A DNA stretch of 64,000 nucleotides from Oscillospiraceae bacterium. GTDB lineage: Bacteria; Bacillota; Clostridia; Oscillospirales; Oscillospiraceae. This document shows, in pieces, positions 32,848 through 44,447 of the stretch; position 1 is the stretch's first letter, and every line of letters begins with the position of its first letter. The notes under the pieces are model-generated. The model saw only the letters and a list, made by a program, of their open reading frames with translations. It was not told the DNA's origin and searched no databases. The stretch lies in the NCBI GenBank assembly GCA_017516005.1, contig JAFWDU010000002.1, positions 1 to 64,000 of the forward strand. The letters run 5' to 3'. The position numbers and the translations under genes are program-made.

Positions 32848-34926
32848 TCAGCCCATGTTGCGCTTTGCCACGATCTCCTCCTGGAGACTCTTGGGCAGCT
32901 CAACATAGTGGCTGGGCTCCATGGTGTACTGGCCACGGCCCTGGGTCTTGGAACGAAGATCCGTGGCGTAGCCGAACATGTTTGCCAGAGGAACAAATGC
33001 GTCAACCTGCTGGGAACCGTTGCGGGCTTCCATGCCGGTGACATTGCCGCGGCGTGCGGAAATATCGCCGATGACATCGCCCATGTACTCTTCCGGCACA
33101 ATCACGGAAACCTTCATGATCGGTTCAAGAATCACGGGCTGCGCCTTGCGGCAGGCCTCCTTGAAGGCCATGGAACCGGCGATCTTGAACGCCATTTCGG
33201 AAGAGTCCACCTCGTGATAGGAGCCGTCATACAGGGTGACCTTGACGTCCACCACGGGATATCCGGCAAGCACGCCTGCCTCCATTGCGCCCTGGATACC
33301 GGAGTCAACCGCCGGAATGTATTCCTTCGGGATGACGCCGCCCACAATGGCGTTCTCGAACACGTAGCCCTTGCCGGACTCGTTGGGTTCGAGGCGGATC
33401 TTGACGTGGCCGTACTGGCCCTTGCCGCCGGACTGGCGGGCATATTTCGTTTCCTGCTCCACGCTCTTGCGGATTGTTTCCTTGTAGGCGACCTGAGGTG
33501 CGCCGACATTGGCTTCCACTTTGAACTCGCGCAGCAGACGGTCCACAATGATTTCCAGATGGAGCTCGCCCATGCCGGCGATGATGGTCTGACCCGTTTC
33601 CTCATCGGTATACGTGCGGAAAGTGGGATCTTCTTCAGCCAGCTTTGAAAGGGCAATGCCCATCTTTTCCTGACCGGCTTTCGTCTTGGGCTCAATTGCC
33701 ACGCGAATGACCGGTTCGGGGAATTCCATGGACTCAAGAATAATCGGATGCTTCTCGTCACAAAGGGTGTCACCCGTTGTGGTGTTCTTCAGACCGACCG
33801 CGGAAGCGATATCGCCGGAATAAACTCTGTCGATATCTTCGCGGTGGTTGGCATGCATCCGGAGGATGCGTCCCAGACGCTCACGATTTCCTTTGGTGGA
33901 GTTGAGTACGGTGGAACCAGCGTCCACAGTACCAGAATACACGCGGAAGAAGCAGAGCTTGCCGACATAAGGGTCAGTCGCAATCTTGAATGCGAGCGCG
34001 CTGAACGGCTCTTCATCCGAAGACGGGCGCTCCTCTTCCTCATCGGTGTCCGGGTTGATTCCCTTGATGTGGGGGATATCCGTCGGAGCGGGCATGTAAT
34101 CAACAATGGCATCCAGAAGTTCCTGCACGCCCTTGTTCTTGTAGGAAGTACCGCAGGTCACCGGAACCATGCGCACGCCGATGGTGGCGCGGCGGATGGC
34201 TGCCTTGATGTCATCCACGGGAACTTCCTCTCCCTCGAGGTACTTCTCCATGATGGTTTCGTCCTCATCGGAAACGGACTCAAGGAGCTTTTCCCGGTAT
34301 TCCTCTGCCATTTCCTGCAGATCCTCGGGAATCTCTTCCTCCCGCATGTCCTTGCCGAGCTCATCATAGAAGACATAGGCCTTCATCTTGATCAGATCGA
34401 TGACACCGCGGAAGTCCGCTTCCTTGCCGATCGGGAGCTGAATGGGAACCGCATTGCACTTCAGGCGATCATGCATCATCCGCAGAACATTGAAAAAGTC
34501 AGCGCCTGTGATGTCCATCTTGTTGATGTACACCATGCGGGGAACATTGTACTTGTCCGCCTGACGCCAGACCGTTTCCGTCTGGGGTTCAACGCCGCCC
34601 TTGGCACAGAGGACCGTCACAGAGCCGTCCAGTACGCGAAGGGATCTTTCCACTTCCACAGTGAAGTCCACGTGACCCGGTGTATCAATAATGTTGATCC
34701 GCTTTCCCTTCCAGAAACAGGTTGTTGCAGCGGAGGTGATGGTGATGCCTCTCTCCTGCTCCTGCTCCATCCAGTCCATGGTGGCAGTGCCTTCATGGGT
34801 TTCGCCGATCTTGTAGTTTACACCGGTATAATACAGGATGCGTTCCGTGGTTGTGGTCTTGCCGGCGTCAATATGCGCCATAATGCCAATGTTTCTTGTG
34901 TTTTCAAGCGAGTATTCTCTTGGCAT
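32848..34926 (-). CDS. fusA: Elongation factor G
   Basis: The protein has 692 residues, the normal size. G1 is [20 protein letters not shown]3 is [21 protein letters not shown] and G4 is [12 protein letters not shown]; domain IV contains [11 protein letters not shown] and the C-terminus has [16 protein letters not shown]. It drives ribosome translocation. It lies 20 bp after rpsG in the conserved order rpsL-rpsG-fusA-tuf. No unusual insertion is seen. Confidence 0.98.
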   Translation of the reverse strand: MPREYSLENTRNIGIMAHIDAGKTTTTERILYYTGVNYKIGETHEGTATMDWMEQEQERGITITSAATTCFWKGKRINIIDTPGHVDFTVEVERSLRVLDGSVTVLCAKGGVEPQTETVWRQADKYNVPRMVYINKMDITGADFFNVLRMMHDRLKCNAVPIQLPIGKEADFRGVIDLIKMKAYVFYDELGKDMREEEIPEDLQEMAEEYREKLLESVSDEDETIMEKYLEGEEVPVDDIKAAIRRATIGVRMVPVTCGTSYKNKGVQELLDAIVDYMPAPTDIPHIKGINPDTDEEEERPSSDEEPFSALAFKIATDPYVGKLCFFRVYSGTVDAGSTVLNSTKGNRERLGRILRMHANHREDIDRVYSGDIASAVGLKNTTTGDTLCDEKHPIILESMEFPEPVIRVAIEPKTKAGQEKMGIALSKLAEEDPTFRTYTDEETGQTIIAGMGELHLEIIVDRLLREFKVEANVGAPQVAYKETIRKSVEQETKYARQSGGKGQYGHVKIRLEPNESGKGYVFENAIVGGVIPKEYIPAVDSGIQGAMEAGVLAGYPVVDVKVTLYDGSYHEVDSSEMAFKIAGSMAFKEACRKAQPVILEPIMKVSVIVPEEYMGDVIGDISARRGNVTGMEARNGSQQVDAFVPLANMFGYATDLRSKTQGRGQYTMEPSHYVELPKSLQEEIVAKRNMG

Positions 34927-34946
34927 TCAAAAAAAACTCCTTAAAA

Positions 34947-35417
34947 TTACCAGCGATAATGGGAGAATGCCTTGTTGGCTTCCGCCATCTTGTGGGTATC
35001 CTCACGCTTCTTCACAGAAGAGCCGGTGTTGTTGCAGGCGTCCATGATCTCGCCGGCCAGGCGTTCCTTCATGGTGAGCTCAGAGCGCTTGCGGGCATAG
35101 TCGGTCATCCAGCGCAGACCCAGGGTCTGACGGCGGGCGGGACGGACTTCAATGGGGACCTGATAGGTCGCGCCGCCAACGCGGCGGGATTTGACTTCCA
35201 GGGAAGGCATGATGTTTTCCATTGCTTCCTTGAAAGCGTCCAGGCCGTTCTTGCCTGTCTTTTCTTCAACGATGGCAAATGCGTCGTAAACGACCTTCTG
35301 GGCAACGCCCTTCTTGCCATCCAGCATAATGCTGTTGATGAGCTTCGTAACCAGAGTAGAATTATAAATGGGGTCCGGAAGGATCTCTCTCTTCGGAACA
35401 TTACCTCTTCTGGGCAC
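34947..35417 (-). CDS. rpsG: 30S ribosomal protein S7
   Basis: The protein has 156 residues starting at GTG 35417, chosen because AAGGAGG precedes it by a short spacer and 156 residues is the usual bacterial length (a longer ORF to 35435 is possible but unnecessary). Typical blocks: [15 protein letters not shown], the loop [16 protein letters not shown] and the C-terminal NKAFSHYRW. It organises the 3' domain of 16S rRNA. It lies between rpsL and fusA. Confidence 0.97.
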   Translation of the reverse strand: MPRRGNVPKREILPDPIYNSTLVTKLINSIMLDGKKGVAQKVVYDAFAIVEEKTGKNGLDAFKEAMENIMPSLEVKSRRVGGATYQVPIEVRPARRQTLGLRWMTDYARKRSELTMKERLAGEIMDACNNTGSSVKKREDTHKMAEANKAFSHYRW

Positions 35418-35557
35418 TTCGCTTCCCTCCTTCAAATAAAGAATTCATAGGTACTCCGACTGACTTCGCAGCCGGATGGCGCCCTTGCCGAGGTTTTGAG
35501 CGAATATGTCAAAAACCAATGGCAAGGCTTCGCCTTGCGATGTGAAGTGTTCCGGAA

Positions 35558-35980
35558 TTACTTCTTGCCGGCTTTGGGCCGCTTTGCGCCGTACTTGGAA
35601 CGGCTCTGCATACGGCCGGACACGCCCTGAGTATCCAGGGTGCCGCGGATGATGTGGTAACGGACACCGGGCAGGTCCTTGACACGGCCGCCGCGGATCA
35701 GCACGACGGAGTGCTCCTGCAGGTTGTGGCCCACACCAGGAATGTAAGCGGACACTTCATAGCCATTTGTCAGACGAACACGAGCGATCTTCCGCAGTGC
35801 GGAGTTCGGCTTCTTGGGAGTCGTGGTACGGACTGCGGTGCAGACGCCTCTCTTCTGGGGGGAAGACAGATTGTTGGTTCTGTTCTTCAGGGTGTTGAGA
35901 TTCTTCTGCAGGGCGGGTGCGGTGGACTTGTAGGTTGCCTGCTCTCTGCCCTTTCTGACCAGCTGGTTAAAGGTAGGCAT
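35558..35980 (-). CDS. rpsL: 30S ribosomal protein S12
   Basis: The protein has 140 residues: [13 protein letters not shown] at the start, [13 protein letters not shown] and [26 protein letters not shown]-type loop (seen as [10 protein letters not shown] and [12 protein letters not shown]), ending [13 protein letters not shown]. The two lysines where streptomycin-resistance changes usually arise (in PKKPNS and VKDLPG) are wild type. It decodes in the ribosomal A site. A 140-bp gap with a GCAAGGC/GCCTTGC hairpin separates it from rpsG. Confidence 0.98.
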   Translation of the reverse strand: MPTFNQLVRKGREQATYKSTAPALQKNLNTLKNRTNNLSSPQKRGVCTAVRTTTPKKPNSALRKIARVRLTNGYEVSAYIPGVGHNLQEHSVVLIRGGRVKDLPGVRYHIIRGTLDTQGVSGRMQSRSKYGAKRPKAGKK

Positions 35981-36045
35981 TGGTTTTCTCCTTTCTTTAA
36001 AGAATGTGCCGGAAACCGGCGATATCCAGAATCGGATGACTCCGA

Positions 36046-36297
36046 CTATGGCAACGGGAGCGCATCGAAGGCGACGGCTGCGCCGACTTCAAGGCCGCAG
36101 AGTTTTCCAAGTTCCCGCATGGTGGGAATCTTCTCCACGGAACTGCCGTTTTTCCGGGCCAGTTCTAGGATCGGCTCTGTCAGTGCCGGATCTGCGTCAA
36201 GAGCGAACAGGAGCATTCCCTGTCTGCCCTTCTGAAGTGCTTTCCGCACCTGGTTTGCACCCACAATCCGGCTGGAAGAAAGCGTTTTCTGCTTCAT
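36046..36297 (-). CDS. L7Ae/L30e-family ribosomal protein-like K-turn binder (YbxF type)
   Basis: The protein has 83 residues from ATG at 36297, which follows GGAGGGAAGG; the frame extends further upstream without a better site. The fold signature of L7Ae proteins is visible: [17 protein letters not shown] at the start, [19 protein letters not shown] in the middle and [12 protein letters not shown] near the end. In Bacillus the equivalent gene (ybxF/rplGB) sits at this same place between rpoC and rpsL and binds kink-turn RNA. It has its own promoter at 36343-36371. Confidence 0.85.
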   Translation of the reverse strand: MKQKTLSSSRIVGANQVRKALQKGRQGMLLFALDADPALTEPILELARKNGSSVEKIPTMRELGKLCGLEVGAAVAFDALPLP

Positions 36298-36342
36298 TTC
36301 CTTCCCTCCGAACATAAGATGCACAGACCTGCGCGAATATGG

Positions 36343-36371
36343 ATTATAACAGATAAACAGAACTCCGTCAA
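36343..36371 (-). promoter_or_regulatory. Internal promoter for L7Ae-rpsL-rpsG-fusA-tuf
   Basis: On the minus strand TTGACG (36366-36371) and TATAAT (36343-36348) are 17 bases apart. It gives the ribosomal protein and elongation factor genes a strong start independent of rpoBC. Confidence 0.8.
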
Positions 36372-36448
36372 TGATTTTTCCCCTGAAAAACGTGGAAAAT
36401 CCGAGAGTCCGGCGGAAAAAAAGCGTATAATTTGACGAATATGGATCG

Positions 36449-36477
36449 GGCGGGAGGATTTTGCTCCTCCCGCCCGC
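36449..36477 (-). promoter_or_regulatory. GC-rich hairpin after rpoC
   Basis: GGGCGGGAGGA pairs with TCCTCCCGCCC around a short loop just after the rpoC stop. No T run follows on the minus strand, so partial termination or mRNA stabilisation is more likely than a full stop. Confidence 0.5.
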
Positions 36478-36489
36478 CGGATTCGGATA

Positions 36490-39400
36490 TTACATCCGCT
36501 CAAACTCAATCATTTCCTCGGTTACGGAAGACTCAGGCGTTGCCAGCGTGTCATAGTCACGGTAGCAGGTCATTCCGGAACCGGCAGGAATCAGTTTGCC
36601 GATGATGACGTTTTCTTTCAGGCCGACCAGATGGTCTACCTTGCCCTTGATGGCAGCTTCGGTCAGCACCTTCGTGGTCTCCTGGAAGGAGCACGCGGAC
36701 AGGAAGCTTTCCGTAGAGAGCGCCGCCTTGGAAATGCCCATCAGAACCAGGCTCTCGGTCGCAAGCCTCAGCTCGCTGCCGTCCTCCGCCTTTTCGCCGG
36801 CGTCGATTCTCGCCTGGACTTCCGCGTTGGCGTCGTTGAATTCATTCTCGCCCACGATGGTGCCCACAAGCAACGTGGTGTCGCCGGGATCCTCCACACG
36901 GACCTTGCGCATCATCTGACGGATAATGACTTCAATGTGCTTGTCGTTGATATCAACACCCTGCTGACGATAAACAGCCTGTACTTCCTGTGTCAGATAG
37001 TACTGAACCGCTTCCTCGCCGGAGATGCGGAGAATATCATGGGGTGACAGGGAGCCGTCCGTAATGCGGTCGCCCTTGCTGACATGCTGTCCGTTTTCAA
37101 CACGCAGGCCGATGGAATACGGAACCGTGTATTCCTTCACCTCTCCGTCCTCATCTCCGATAATGGAGATTACGCGCTGAGCCGTACGGCGGGATTCATC
37201 AATGGAAATTTTGCCGGAAATCTCAGCCAGAAGCGCCTGCTTGCGGGGTTTTCTGGCCTCGAAGAGTTCCTCAACACGGGGAAGACCCTGTGTGATGTCG
37301 TCGCCGGCAACACCGCCGGTATGGAAGGTACGCATGGTCAGCTGGGTGCCGGGTTCGCCGATGGACTGTGCGGCAATGATGCCGACCGCTTCGCCCAGGT
37401 TGACTTCTTCGGACGTGGCAAGGTTCATGCCGTAGCAGGTTGCGCACACGCCGGAGCGGCTGCGGCAGCCAAGAACCGTGCGGATATAAACCTTATGAAT
37501 GCCGTGTGCCTCAAGCACTTTGGCGTCTTCCGGCTGAAGCAGATGCGTCTTGGGGAACAGGAGCTCGCCGGTCTCCGGATCACAGAGATCATTGACCGGG
37601 TAACGGCCGCGGATGCGGTTGCCGAAGGTGTCGATAACCTGTCCCTTCTCCACGACTTCTCCAACCCAGATGCCCTTCGTGGTGCCGCAGTTCTTCTCGC
37701 GGATAATCACGCTCTGGGAGACGTCCACCAGACGGCGGGTCAGATAACCGGAGTCGGCGGTACGCAGCGCGGTATCCGTCAGGCCCTTGCGCGCGCCTCT
37801 GGAGGAGATGAAGTACTCCAGAACGCTCAGGCCTTCACGGAAGTTCGCCTTGACCGGGATTTCGATGGTACGGCCGGAGGTGTCCGCCATCAGGCCGCGC
37901 ATGCCGGCGAGCTGACGAATCTGGTTCATGCTGCCGCGGGCGCCGGAATCGGCCATCATGTAAATCGGGTTGTAGCGGTCCAGATTGGACTGCAGCGCAT
38001 CGGTGACCTGCTTGATGGTATCCTCCCACTGGGAGACAACCAGGCGATAGCGTTCGTCGTTGGTCAGCATGCCCTTCTTGTAAAGGCGCTCGATCTTGAC
38101 GACTTCCTGCTCAGCCTCATCAATCAGCTCGTACTTCTTGGGCGGGATGGTCATATCCGCAATGGAAACCGTGATGGCGCCCTGCGTGGAATACTTGTAG
38201 CCCAGCGCTTTCACCCGGTCGAGCATCTCCGTAGCAATGGTGAAGCCGTTGCGGCGGATGCAGCGGTCGATCAGGTCGGACAGCTGCTTCTTGCCGGTGG
38301 TAAAGGTGATCTCCAGATCAAAGATCTTGTCCGGATCCGTGCGGTCCACGTAACCCAGATTCTGCGGAATGGGCTCGTTGAAAATCAGACGGCCGACTGT
38401 AGCGTTAATGAGCTTGTGCTGCATGACGCCGTCCACTTCCCGCTCCACAAGGACACGGATGGGTGCATGGATGCCGACTGCCTTTTCGTTGTAGGCCAGC
38501 ATCGCCTCATCGACAGAGGAGAACGCCTTGCCGGAGCCAGGCTCGTCATCCTTCTCATAGGTCAGGTAGTAGGTGCCGAGGATCATATCCTGCGTCGGCA
38601 CGGTTACCGGCATGCCGTCCTGGGGACGGAGCAGGTTGTTGGCCGAAAGCATGAGCATTCTTGCTTCCGCCTGTGCCTCCACGGACAGAGGAACGTGCAC
38701 GGCCATCTGGTCGCCGTCGAAGTCAGCGTTGAACGCGGTGCAGCAGAGGGGGTGCAGCTTGATGGCGCGGCCCTCGACGAGAACCGGCTCAAAGGCCTGA
38801 ATGCCGAGACGGTGCAGGGTCGGCGCGCGGTTCAGAAGCACGGGACGATCCTTGATGATGTCTTCCAGTGCGTCCCAGACTTCCGTCTTGCCCTTGTCGA
38901 TCATCTTCTTGGCAGACTTGATGTTGTTCGCCAGACCGTCCTCCACCAGTTTCTTCATCACGAAGGGGCGGAAGAGCTCGATGGCCATTTCCTTGGGCAG
39001 GCCGCACTGATACAGCTTCAGTTCAGGGCCGACCACGATAACGCTACGGCCGGAATAGTCGACGCGCTTGCCCAGAAGGTTCTGACGGAAACGGCCCTGC
39101 TTGCCTTTGAGCATATCAGACAGGCTCTTGAGTGCACGGTTGTTTGCTCCGGTGACGGCGCGGCCGCGGCGGCCGTTGTCAATCAGGGCATCAACCGCTT
39201 CCTGCAGCATGCGCTTCTCATTGCGAACAATGATGTCCGGTGCGCTGAGCTGAATCAGGCGCTTCAGACGGTTGTTGCGGTTGATAACGCGGCGGTACAG
39301 ATCATTCAGATCGGAGGTGGCAAAACGGCCTCCGTCCAGCTGAACCATGGGACGGAGCTCCGGCGGAATGACGGGGAGCACATCCAGGATCATCCAGGAA

Positions 39401-40068
39401 GGATCATTGCCGGAAAGGCGGAAAGACTCCACGACTTCCAGGCGCTTGACAATGCGGAGTTTCTTCTGGCCGGACGCCACTTTGAGCTCCTCATAGAGTT
39501 CCTGAGACAGTTCTTCCAGATTGATATCCTGCAGCAGTTTCTTCACCGCTTCTGCGCCCATTCCGGCCTGGAAATCATCCTCGTACTTCTCCCGCATATC
39601 GCGGTATTCCTTCTCGGAAAGGACCTGATTCTTGGTCAGGCCGGTACCGTCGCCGGGATCTGTTACGATGTAGCTTGCGAAATAGAGCACTTTCTCCAGA
39701 ATTCTTGGGCTGATGTCCAGCAGGATGCCCATGCGGGACGGGATGCCCTTGAAATACCAGATATGGCTGACAGGAGCCGCCAGTTCAATATGGCCCATGC
39801 GCTCACGGCGCACCTTGGCCTTTGTGACCTCGACGCCGCAGCGGTCGCAGATCTTGCCCTTGTAGCGAATCTTCTTGTACTTGCCGCAGTGGCACTCCCA
39901 GTCCTTAGTCGGCCCGAAAATTCTCTCGCAGTAAAGGCCGTCGCGTTCCGGTTTGAGTGTGCGGTAGTTGATGGTCTCCGGCTTCTTCACTTCGCCGTAG
40001 GACCATTCACGAATCTTCTCCGGGGAGGCGATTCCGATTTTAATTGCATCAAATGCCACATTCGCCAT
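36490..40068 (-). CDS. rpoC: DNA-directed RNA polymerase subunit beta'
   Basis: The protein has 1192 residues. The N-terminal zinc finger is [20 protein letters not shown]-like (cysteines near residue 60-78), the catalytic magnesium loop is [12 protein letters not shown], the rudder and bridge helix regions contain [24 protein letters not shown]-type sequence (start [13 protein letters not shown]), and the second zinc site is [13 protein letters not shown]. No large lineage-specific insertion is visible, as usual for Firmicutes. It starts 17 bp after the rpoB stop and is co-transcribed with it. Confidence 0.98.
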   Translation of the reverse strand: MANVAFDAIKIGIASPEKIREWSYGEVKKPETINYRTLKPERDGLYCERIFGPTKDWECHCGKYKKIRYKGKICDRCGVEVTKAKVRRERMGHIELAAPVSHIWYFKGIPSRMGILLDISPRILEKVLYFASYIVTDPGDGTGLTKNQVLSEKEYRDMREKYEDDFQAGMGAEAVKKLLQDINLEELSQELYEELKVASGQKKLRIVKRLEVVESFRLSGNDPSWMILDVLPVIPPELRPMVQLDGGRFATSDLNDLYRRVINRNNRLKRLIQLSAPDIIVRNEKRMLQEAVDALIDNGRRGRAVTGANNRALKSLSDMLKGKQGRFRQNLLGKRVDYSGRSVIVVGPELKLYQCGLPKEMAIELFRPFVMKKLVEDGLANNIKSAKKMIDKGKTEVWDALEDIIKDRPVLLNRAPTLHRLGIQAFEPVLVEGRAIKLHPLCCTAFNADFDGDQMAVHVPLSVEAQAEARMLMLSANNLLRPQDGMPVTVPTQDMILGTYYLTYEKDDEPGSGKAFSSVDEAMLAYNEKAVGIHAPIRVLVEREVDGVMQHKLINATVGRLIFNEPIPQNLGYVDRTDPDKIFDLEITFTTGKKQLSDLIDRCIRRNGFTIATEMLDRVKALGYKYSTQGAITVSIADMTIPPKKYELIDEAEQEVVKIERLYKKGMLTNDERYRLVVSQWEDTIKQVTDALQSNLDRYNPIYMMADSGARGSMNQIRQLAGMRGLMADTSGRTIEIPVKANFREGLSVLEYFISSRGARKGLTDTALRTADSGYLTRRLVDVSQSVIIREKNCGTTKGIWVGEVVEKGQVIDTFGNRIRGRYPVNDLCDPETGELLFPKTHLLQPEDAKVLEAHGIHKVYIRTVLGCRSRSGVCATCYGMNLATSEEVNLGEAVGIIAAQSIGEPGTQLTMRTFHTGGVAGDDITQGLPRVEELFEARKPRKQALLAEISGKISIDESRRTAQRVISIIGDEDGEVKEYTVPYSIGLRVENGQHVSKGDRITDGSLSPHDILRISGEEAVQYYLTQEVQAVYRQQGVDINDKHIEVIIRQMMRKVRVEDPGDTTLLVGTIVGENEFNDANAEVQARIDAGEKAEDGSELRLATESLVLMGISKAALSTESFLSACSFQETTKVLTEAAIKGKVDHLVGLKENVIIGKLIPAGSGMTCYRDYDTLATPESSVTEEMIEFERM

Positions 40069-40085
40069 AATTATCTGCCTCCTCC

Positions 40086-43000
40086 TTAAAATTCATCGTC
40101 TTCGGCTTCATAAGCAGCCGAATCATCCAGATCATCGAAGCTGTCCGTCATGTCGAGATCTTCATCTTCCTCGGACTCATCGATGATTTCGTCTCCGTTT
40201 TCATCCTGGATCACATAGCCGGCAGCCGTAATCTCGGAATCATCCGAAGCATAGGTCTCACGCATGGAGCCGCTGTAGGTGTTCTCATCCTCGTCCTCGT
40301 CACGGAGCTCAATCTCATCGCCGTTTTCGTCAAGCACCTTGACGTCCAGGCACAGGGACTGCAGTTCCTTGACCATGACTTTGAAGCTCTCCGGTACGCC
40401 GGGAGTCGGGACATTGTGACCCTTGACAATGGCTTCGTACGTCTTGACACGGCCGGTCACGTCGTCTGACTTGACGGTCATGATCTCCTGCAGCGTGTAG
40501 GCAGCGCCGTATGCTTCCAGCGCCCAGACTTCCATCTCGCCGAAACGCTGTCCGCCGAACTGGGCCTTGCCGCCGAGAGGCTGCTGGGTGACCAAGCTGT
40601 ACGGACCGGTGGAACGGGCATGGATCTTGTCATCCACCAGATGGTGGAGCTTCAGGAAGTAGACATAGCCGACTGTGACGGAGTTGTCGAACTTCTCGCC
40701 GGTACGGCCGTCGTACAGTTCGGACTTGCCGTCCTCGCGGAGGCCTGCCAGCTTCAGGGTTTCACGGATATCTCTTTCGTTTGCGCCGTCGAAAATCGGC
40801 GTAGCGACTTTCCAGCCCAGTGCCTGTGCCGCGTAGCCCAGGTGAACATCCAGAACCTGTCCGATGTTCATACGGCTGGGAACGCCCAGAGGATTGAGCA
40901 CGATGTCCAGGGGTGTGCCGTCCGGCAGGAAGGGCATATCCTCCTCCGGAAGGACGCGGGAAACAACGCCCTTGTTTCCGTGACGGCCGGCCATCTTGTC
41001 GCCCACGGAGATCTTGCGCTTCTGGGCGATGTAAACGCGGACAGCCCTGTTGACGCCGGGAGACAGCTCGTCGCCCGCTTCTCTTGTGAAGACCTTTACG
41101 TCCACAACAATGCCGCTTTCGCCGTGAGGCACTTTCAGGGAGGTGTCGCGGACTTCTCTTGCCTTCTCGCCGAAGATCGCACGGAGCAGGCGCTCTTCTG
41201 CGGTCAGTTCGGTTTCGCCCTTCGGCGTTACCTTGCCGACCAGATAGTCGCCGGAATTCACTTCTGCGCCGATGCGGATAATGCCGTTCTCATCCAGATC
41301 CTTCAGGGTATCCTCGCCGACGTTGGGAATGTCGCGGGTGATCTCCTCCGCGCCAAGCTTGGTGTCGCGGGCTTCGGTCTCGTGCTCCTCGATATGGATG
41401 GAAGTAAACACGTCCTCACGGACAAGACGCTCGTTGAGCAGAATGGCGTCCTCGTAGTTGTAGCCTTCCCAGGTCATGAAGCCGATGAGCACGTTCTTGC
41501 CCAGGGCGATTTCGCCGTTCGCGCAGCTGGGGCCGTCGGCAATGACCTGCCCGGCCTCAATTCTGTCACCCGCCGCCACGATGGGTCTCTGGTTCACGCA
41601 GGTGTTCTGGTTGCTGCGGGTGAATTTGGTCAGCTTGTGCGTGGTCAGATCGCCGTCATCATAACGGACCACGATCTCATCCGCACTGACACGGGTTACC
41701 GTGCCGGGTTTCTGCGCCACGACACAGACTTCGGAGTCGACAGCGCATTTGTGCTCGATGCCGGTGGCAACGATCGGCGCTTCCGTGACCATCAGAGGCA
41801 CGGCCTGGCGCTGCATGTTGGCGCCCATCAGGGCACGGTTCGCGTCATCGTTCTCCAGGAACGGAATGAACGCTGTGGCAACGGATGTCATTTCTCTGGG
41901 AGAAACGTCCATGTAGTCAATCGTCTCACGGTCTACCGCGATGATTTCATTGCGGTGGCGGCAGGTGACGCGGGCGTTGGCAAGACGGCCGTCTTCTCCG
42001 ATGGGTTCCGTTGCCTGGCAGACATAGTAATCGTCTTCCACGTCAGCCGTCATATACTCGACCTGATCCGTAACCTTTCCGGTTTCCTTGTCGATTTTCC
42101 GGAACGGCGCCTCGATAAAGCCGTACTCGTTGATCTTGGCATAGGCGGAGAGGTAGTTGATCAGACCGATGTTCGGGCCTTCAGGCGTCTCAATGGGGCA
42201 CATACGGCCGTAATGGCTGTAGTGAACGTCGCGCACTTCTAAGGAAGCACGGTCTCTGCTCAGACCGCCGGGGCCGAGGGCGGACAGACGGCGCTTGTGG
42301 GTCAGCTCCGCCAGAGGATTGTTCTGGTCCATAAACTGGCTCAGGGGGGATGAACCGAAGAACTCCTTGATCACCGCCGTTACGGGGCGGATATTGATCA
42401 GGCTCTGGGGCGTGACCGCGTCCATATCCTGAATCGTCATGCGCTCGCGAACCACACGCTCCAGGCGGGTGAAACCGACGCGGAACTGATTCTGAAGCAG
42501 TTCACCGACGCAGCGAAGGCGGCGGTTGCCCAGATGGTCGATATCATCGGTCGTTCCCACATTGTGAGAAACGCAGAACAGGTAGTTGATGGATGCGAGA
42601 ATATCGTCCTTGGTAATGGTCTTGGGGATCAGCTGGTCACGGCGCTCTTCAATCGCCTCTTCCCAGCCGTCAGCCGGGACAGTCTCCAGCATCTCTTTCA
42701 GGACAGCAAAACTGACCTTCTCGCGGATGCCGTACTGTGCCGGATCAAAGTCAACGAAGCCGGCCATGTTGACCATGCCGTTGGAGATCACTTTGACACG
42801 TGTGCCCTCCAGATCCAGCACTGCTTCACTGACGCCGCGGTCAGAAATCTCATGTGCCTTTGCGCGGTTGATCATCTCTCCCGCTTCGGCAAGAACCTCA
42901 CCGGTCAGCGGATCTGCAATGGGTTCGGCGAGGCGGTGGCCGGAAAGGCGCGCCCAAATATCAAGCTTCTTATTAAACTTGTAGCGTCCCACTTTGCTCA

Positions 43001-43802
43001 GATCATAACGTCTGGGATCGAAGAACAGGCTGTCCAGATAGCTCTGCGCATTTTCGACCGTTGGAGGCTCGCCGGGACGAAGGCGGCGGTAGATCTCGAG
43101 AAGGCTGTCTTCCTGTGTTTTGCAGGAATCCTTTTCAATGGTTGCAAGCAGCCGCTTCTCTTCTCCGAAGAGTTCCTTCATCGCAGCGTCGGTACCGATG
43201 CCCATGGCACGGATCAGGCATGTGATGGGAATCTTGCGGTTCTTGTCGATGCGCACGTATGCAATGTCGTTTGCATCCGTCTCATATTCCAGCCAGGCGC
43301 CGCGGTAAGGAATCACCGTGGTGGAATAGGTATGGATATCGGCCTTGTCAGCCGTATCTCCGTAATAGACGCCGGGAGAACGCACCAGCTGAGAAACGAT
43401 GACACGTTCCGCACCATTGATGACAAAGGTTCCGCCCTGTGTCATGATGGGGAAATCTCCCATGAAGATTTCCTGCTCCTTAATCTCCTCGGTTTCCTTG
43501 TTGCGAAGACGCACGCGCACTTTGATCGGGCGCGCATAGGTCGCATCTCTCTCCTTGCACTCCTCGACCGAATACTTCGGGGGATCATCCATGGAATAAT
43601 CAAGGAATGACAGTTCAAGGTTGCCGGAGAAATCAGAGATCACGTCTACATCCTGAAATACCTCGCGAAGACCGTCCTTCAGAAACCAGTCATAGGAGTC
43701 ACGCTGGATTTTCAGAAGATTCGGCATCTCCAGGATTTCGTCGTGTTTGGAAAAACTCTTTCGCAGTGTCTTTCCGTACATGACGTCTTTTACCATCTCC
43801 AT
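40086..43802 (-). CDS. rpoB: DNA-directed RNA polymerase subunit beta
   Basis: The protein has 1238 residues. The rifampicin region reads [20 protein letters not shown] and [19 protein letters not shown], wild type at the main resistance positions. The active-site block [20 protein letters not shown] is present. The last ~50 residues are very acidic (rich in D and E), an extension beyond the usual end. The start is uncertain by a few codons: ATG codons at 1, 3 and 8 are all possible. It has its own promoter (43972-44000); no rplJ-rplL genes precede it here. Confidence 0.97.
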   Translation of the reverse strand: MEMVKDVMYGKTLRKSFSKHDEILEMPNLLKIQRDSYDWFLKDGLREVFQDVDVISDFSGNLELSFLDYSMDDPPKYSVEECKERDATYARPIKVRVRLRNKETEEIKEQEIFMGDFPIMTQGGTFVINGAERVIVSQLVRSPGVYYGDTADKADIHTYSTTVIPYRGAWLEYETDANDIAYVRIDKNRKIPITCLIRAMGIGTDAAMKELFGEEKRLLATIEKDSCKTQEDSLLEIYRRLRPGEPPTVENAQSYLDSLFFDPRRYDLSKVGRYKFNKKLDIWARLSGHRLAEPIADPLTGEVLAEAGEMINRAKAHEISDRGVSEAVLDLEGTRVKVISNGMVNMAGFVDFDPAQYGIREKVSFAVLKEMLETVPADGWEEAIEERRDQLIPKTITKDDILASINYLFCVSHNVGTTDDIDHLGNRRLRCVGELLQNQFRVGFTRLERVVRERMTIQDMDAVTPQSLINIRPVTAVIKEFFGSSPLSQFMDQNNPLAELTHKRRLSALGPGGLSRDRASLEVRDVHYSHYGRMCPIETPEGPNIGLINYLSAYAKINEYGFIEAPFRKIDKETGKVTDQVEYMTADVEDDYYVCQATEPIGEDGRLANARVTCRHRNEIIAVDRETIDYMDVSPREMTSVATAFIPFLENDDANRALMGANMQRQAVPLMVTEAPIVATGIEHKCAVDSEVCVVAQKPGTVTRVSADEIVVRYDDGDLTTHKLTKFTRSNQNTCVNQRPIVAAGDRIEAGQVIADGPSCANGEIALGKNVLIGFMTWEGYNYEDAILLNERLVREDVFTSIHIEEHETEARDTKLGAEEITRDIPNVGEDTLKDLDENGIIRIGAEVNSGDYLVGKVTPKGETELTAEERLLRAIFGEKAREVRDTSLKVPHGESGIVVDVKVFTREAGDELSPGVNRAVRVYIAQKRKISVGDKMAGRHGNKGVVSRVLPEEDMPFLPDGTPLDIVLNPLGVPSRMNIGQVLDVHLGYAAQALGWKVATPIFDGANERDIRETLKLAGLREDGKSELYDGRTGEKFDNSVTVGYVYFLKLHHLVDDKIHARSTGPYSLVTQQPLGGKAQFGGQRFGEMEVWALEAYGAAYTLQEIMTVKSDDVTGRVKTYEAIVKGHNVPTPGVPESFKVMVKELQSLCLDVKVLDENGDEIELRDEDEDENTYSGSMRETYASDDSEITAAGYVIQDENGDEIIDESEEDEDLDMTDSFDDLDDSAAYEAEDDEF

Positions 43803-43971
43803 GTCGTATCACCACAGCCTTTCTATGGGCATTCTGCCCAATTCTCAAAAATGGAACGCACGGCAGCGTTTTGTTTTATTTTCTCAAACTCTTGCAAACT
43901 GCAATCAATCATGCTATATTATTCGTAGGAAGTGAAGTTTCGCTTGTTTGGCTGCAGACATGCGGGTCATT

Positions 43972-44000
43972 ATTTTAGCATTGTTTTCCTCCTTTGTCAA
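43972..44000 (-). promoter_or_regulatory. Promoter of rpoB-rpoC
   Basis: On the minus strand TTGACA (43995-44000) and TAAAAT (43972-43977) are 17 bases apart. The predicted leader is about 160 nt. Confidence 0.8.
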
Positions 44001-44104
44001 TATTGTTTTTCTGTCTTATCGCCGGTGTACTACCGGTTTTTTTCTTTTTCTGATCCGCTGGATTCCGTTCTATGCTTTCTCTCTGGAATTCTCTCTTTTT
44101 GGTG

Positions 44105-44133
44105 TTGACAAAGGCATTTGCGCGGGATATAAT
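44105..44133 (+). promoter_or_regulatory. Promoter of tRNA-Leu
   Basis: TTGACA (44105-44110) and TATAAT (44128-44133) are perfect hexamers 17 bases apart, ending about 25 bases before the tRNA. Confidence 0.88.
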
Positions 44134-44158
44134 GATCGAGCTTCACGGAAGCGTTTAT

Positions 44159-44243
44159 GCGAGAGTGCTGGAACAGGTAGACAGGCACGTTTGAGGTGCG
44201 TGTGTCGAACGGCGTGTGGGTTCGAGTCCCATCTCTCGCACCA
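44159..44243 (+). tRNA. tRNA-Leu (anticodon GAG)
   Basis: The 7-bp acceptor stem GCGAGAG/CTCTCGC is perfect, followed by discriminator A and an encoded CCA. The anticodon loop is TTGAGGT on stem CACGT/GCGTG, giving GAG, which reads CUC and CUU leucine codons. A long variable arm and the T loop GGTTCGAGTCC fit a class II tRNA. It has its own promoter and terminator. Confidence 0.95.
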
Positions 44244-44249
44244 AAGGCG

Positions 44250-44285
44250 GCCACTGGAAACGATTTGTTTCCAGTGGCTTTTTTG
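44250..44285 (+). terminator. Terminator of tRNA-Leu
   Basis: GCCACTGGAAAC (44250-44261) pairs with GTTTCCAGTGGC (44267-44278), followed by six T. Confidence 0.88.
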
Positions 44286-44447
44286 TTTCCTGAAACTCAT
44301 AATATTTTACTTGCTGTTATCCTGCAGCTTTGCTAAACTATTCTCGAATTCGGTTCTCTGTTCGTCTGGTCCTTGACGCCAAGCATACAGCGGGCTGGTT
44401 TTCTTCCCCTGTTTTCCAATTATTATTGTTTTAGGAGTGTTGTCCTC

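Larger units (their letters stand above)
43803..44158. other. Divergent promoter region of rpoB and tRNA-Leu
   Basis: The ~355-bp gap contains the rpoB promoter on minus (43972-44000) and the tRNA promoter on plus (44105-44133). No ribosomal protein gene or L10-type leader is recognisable. Confidence 0.6.

Noticed and set aside
37084-40089. A 1001-codon open frame on the plus strand opposite rpoC
   Set aside because: It is a shadow of rpoC: no ribosome site or promoter, and no recognisable domain. Long antisense frames arise here because the strong GC bias at third positions removes stops on the other strand.
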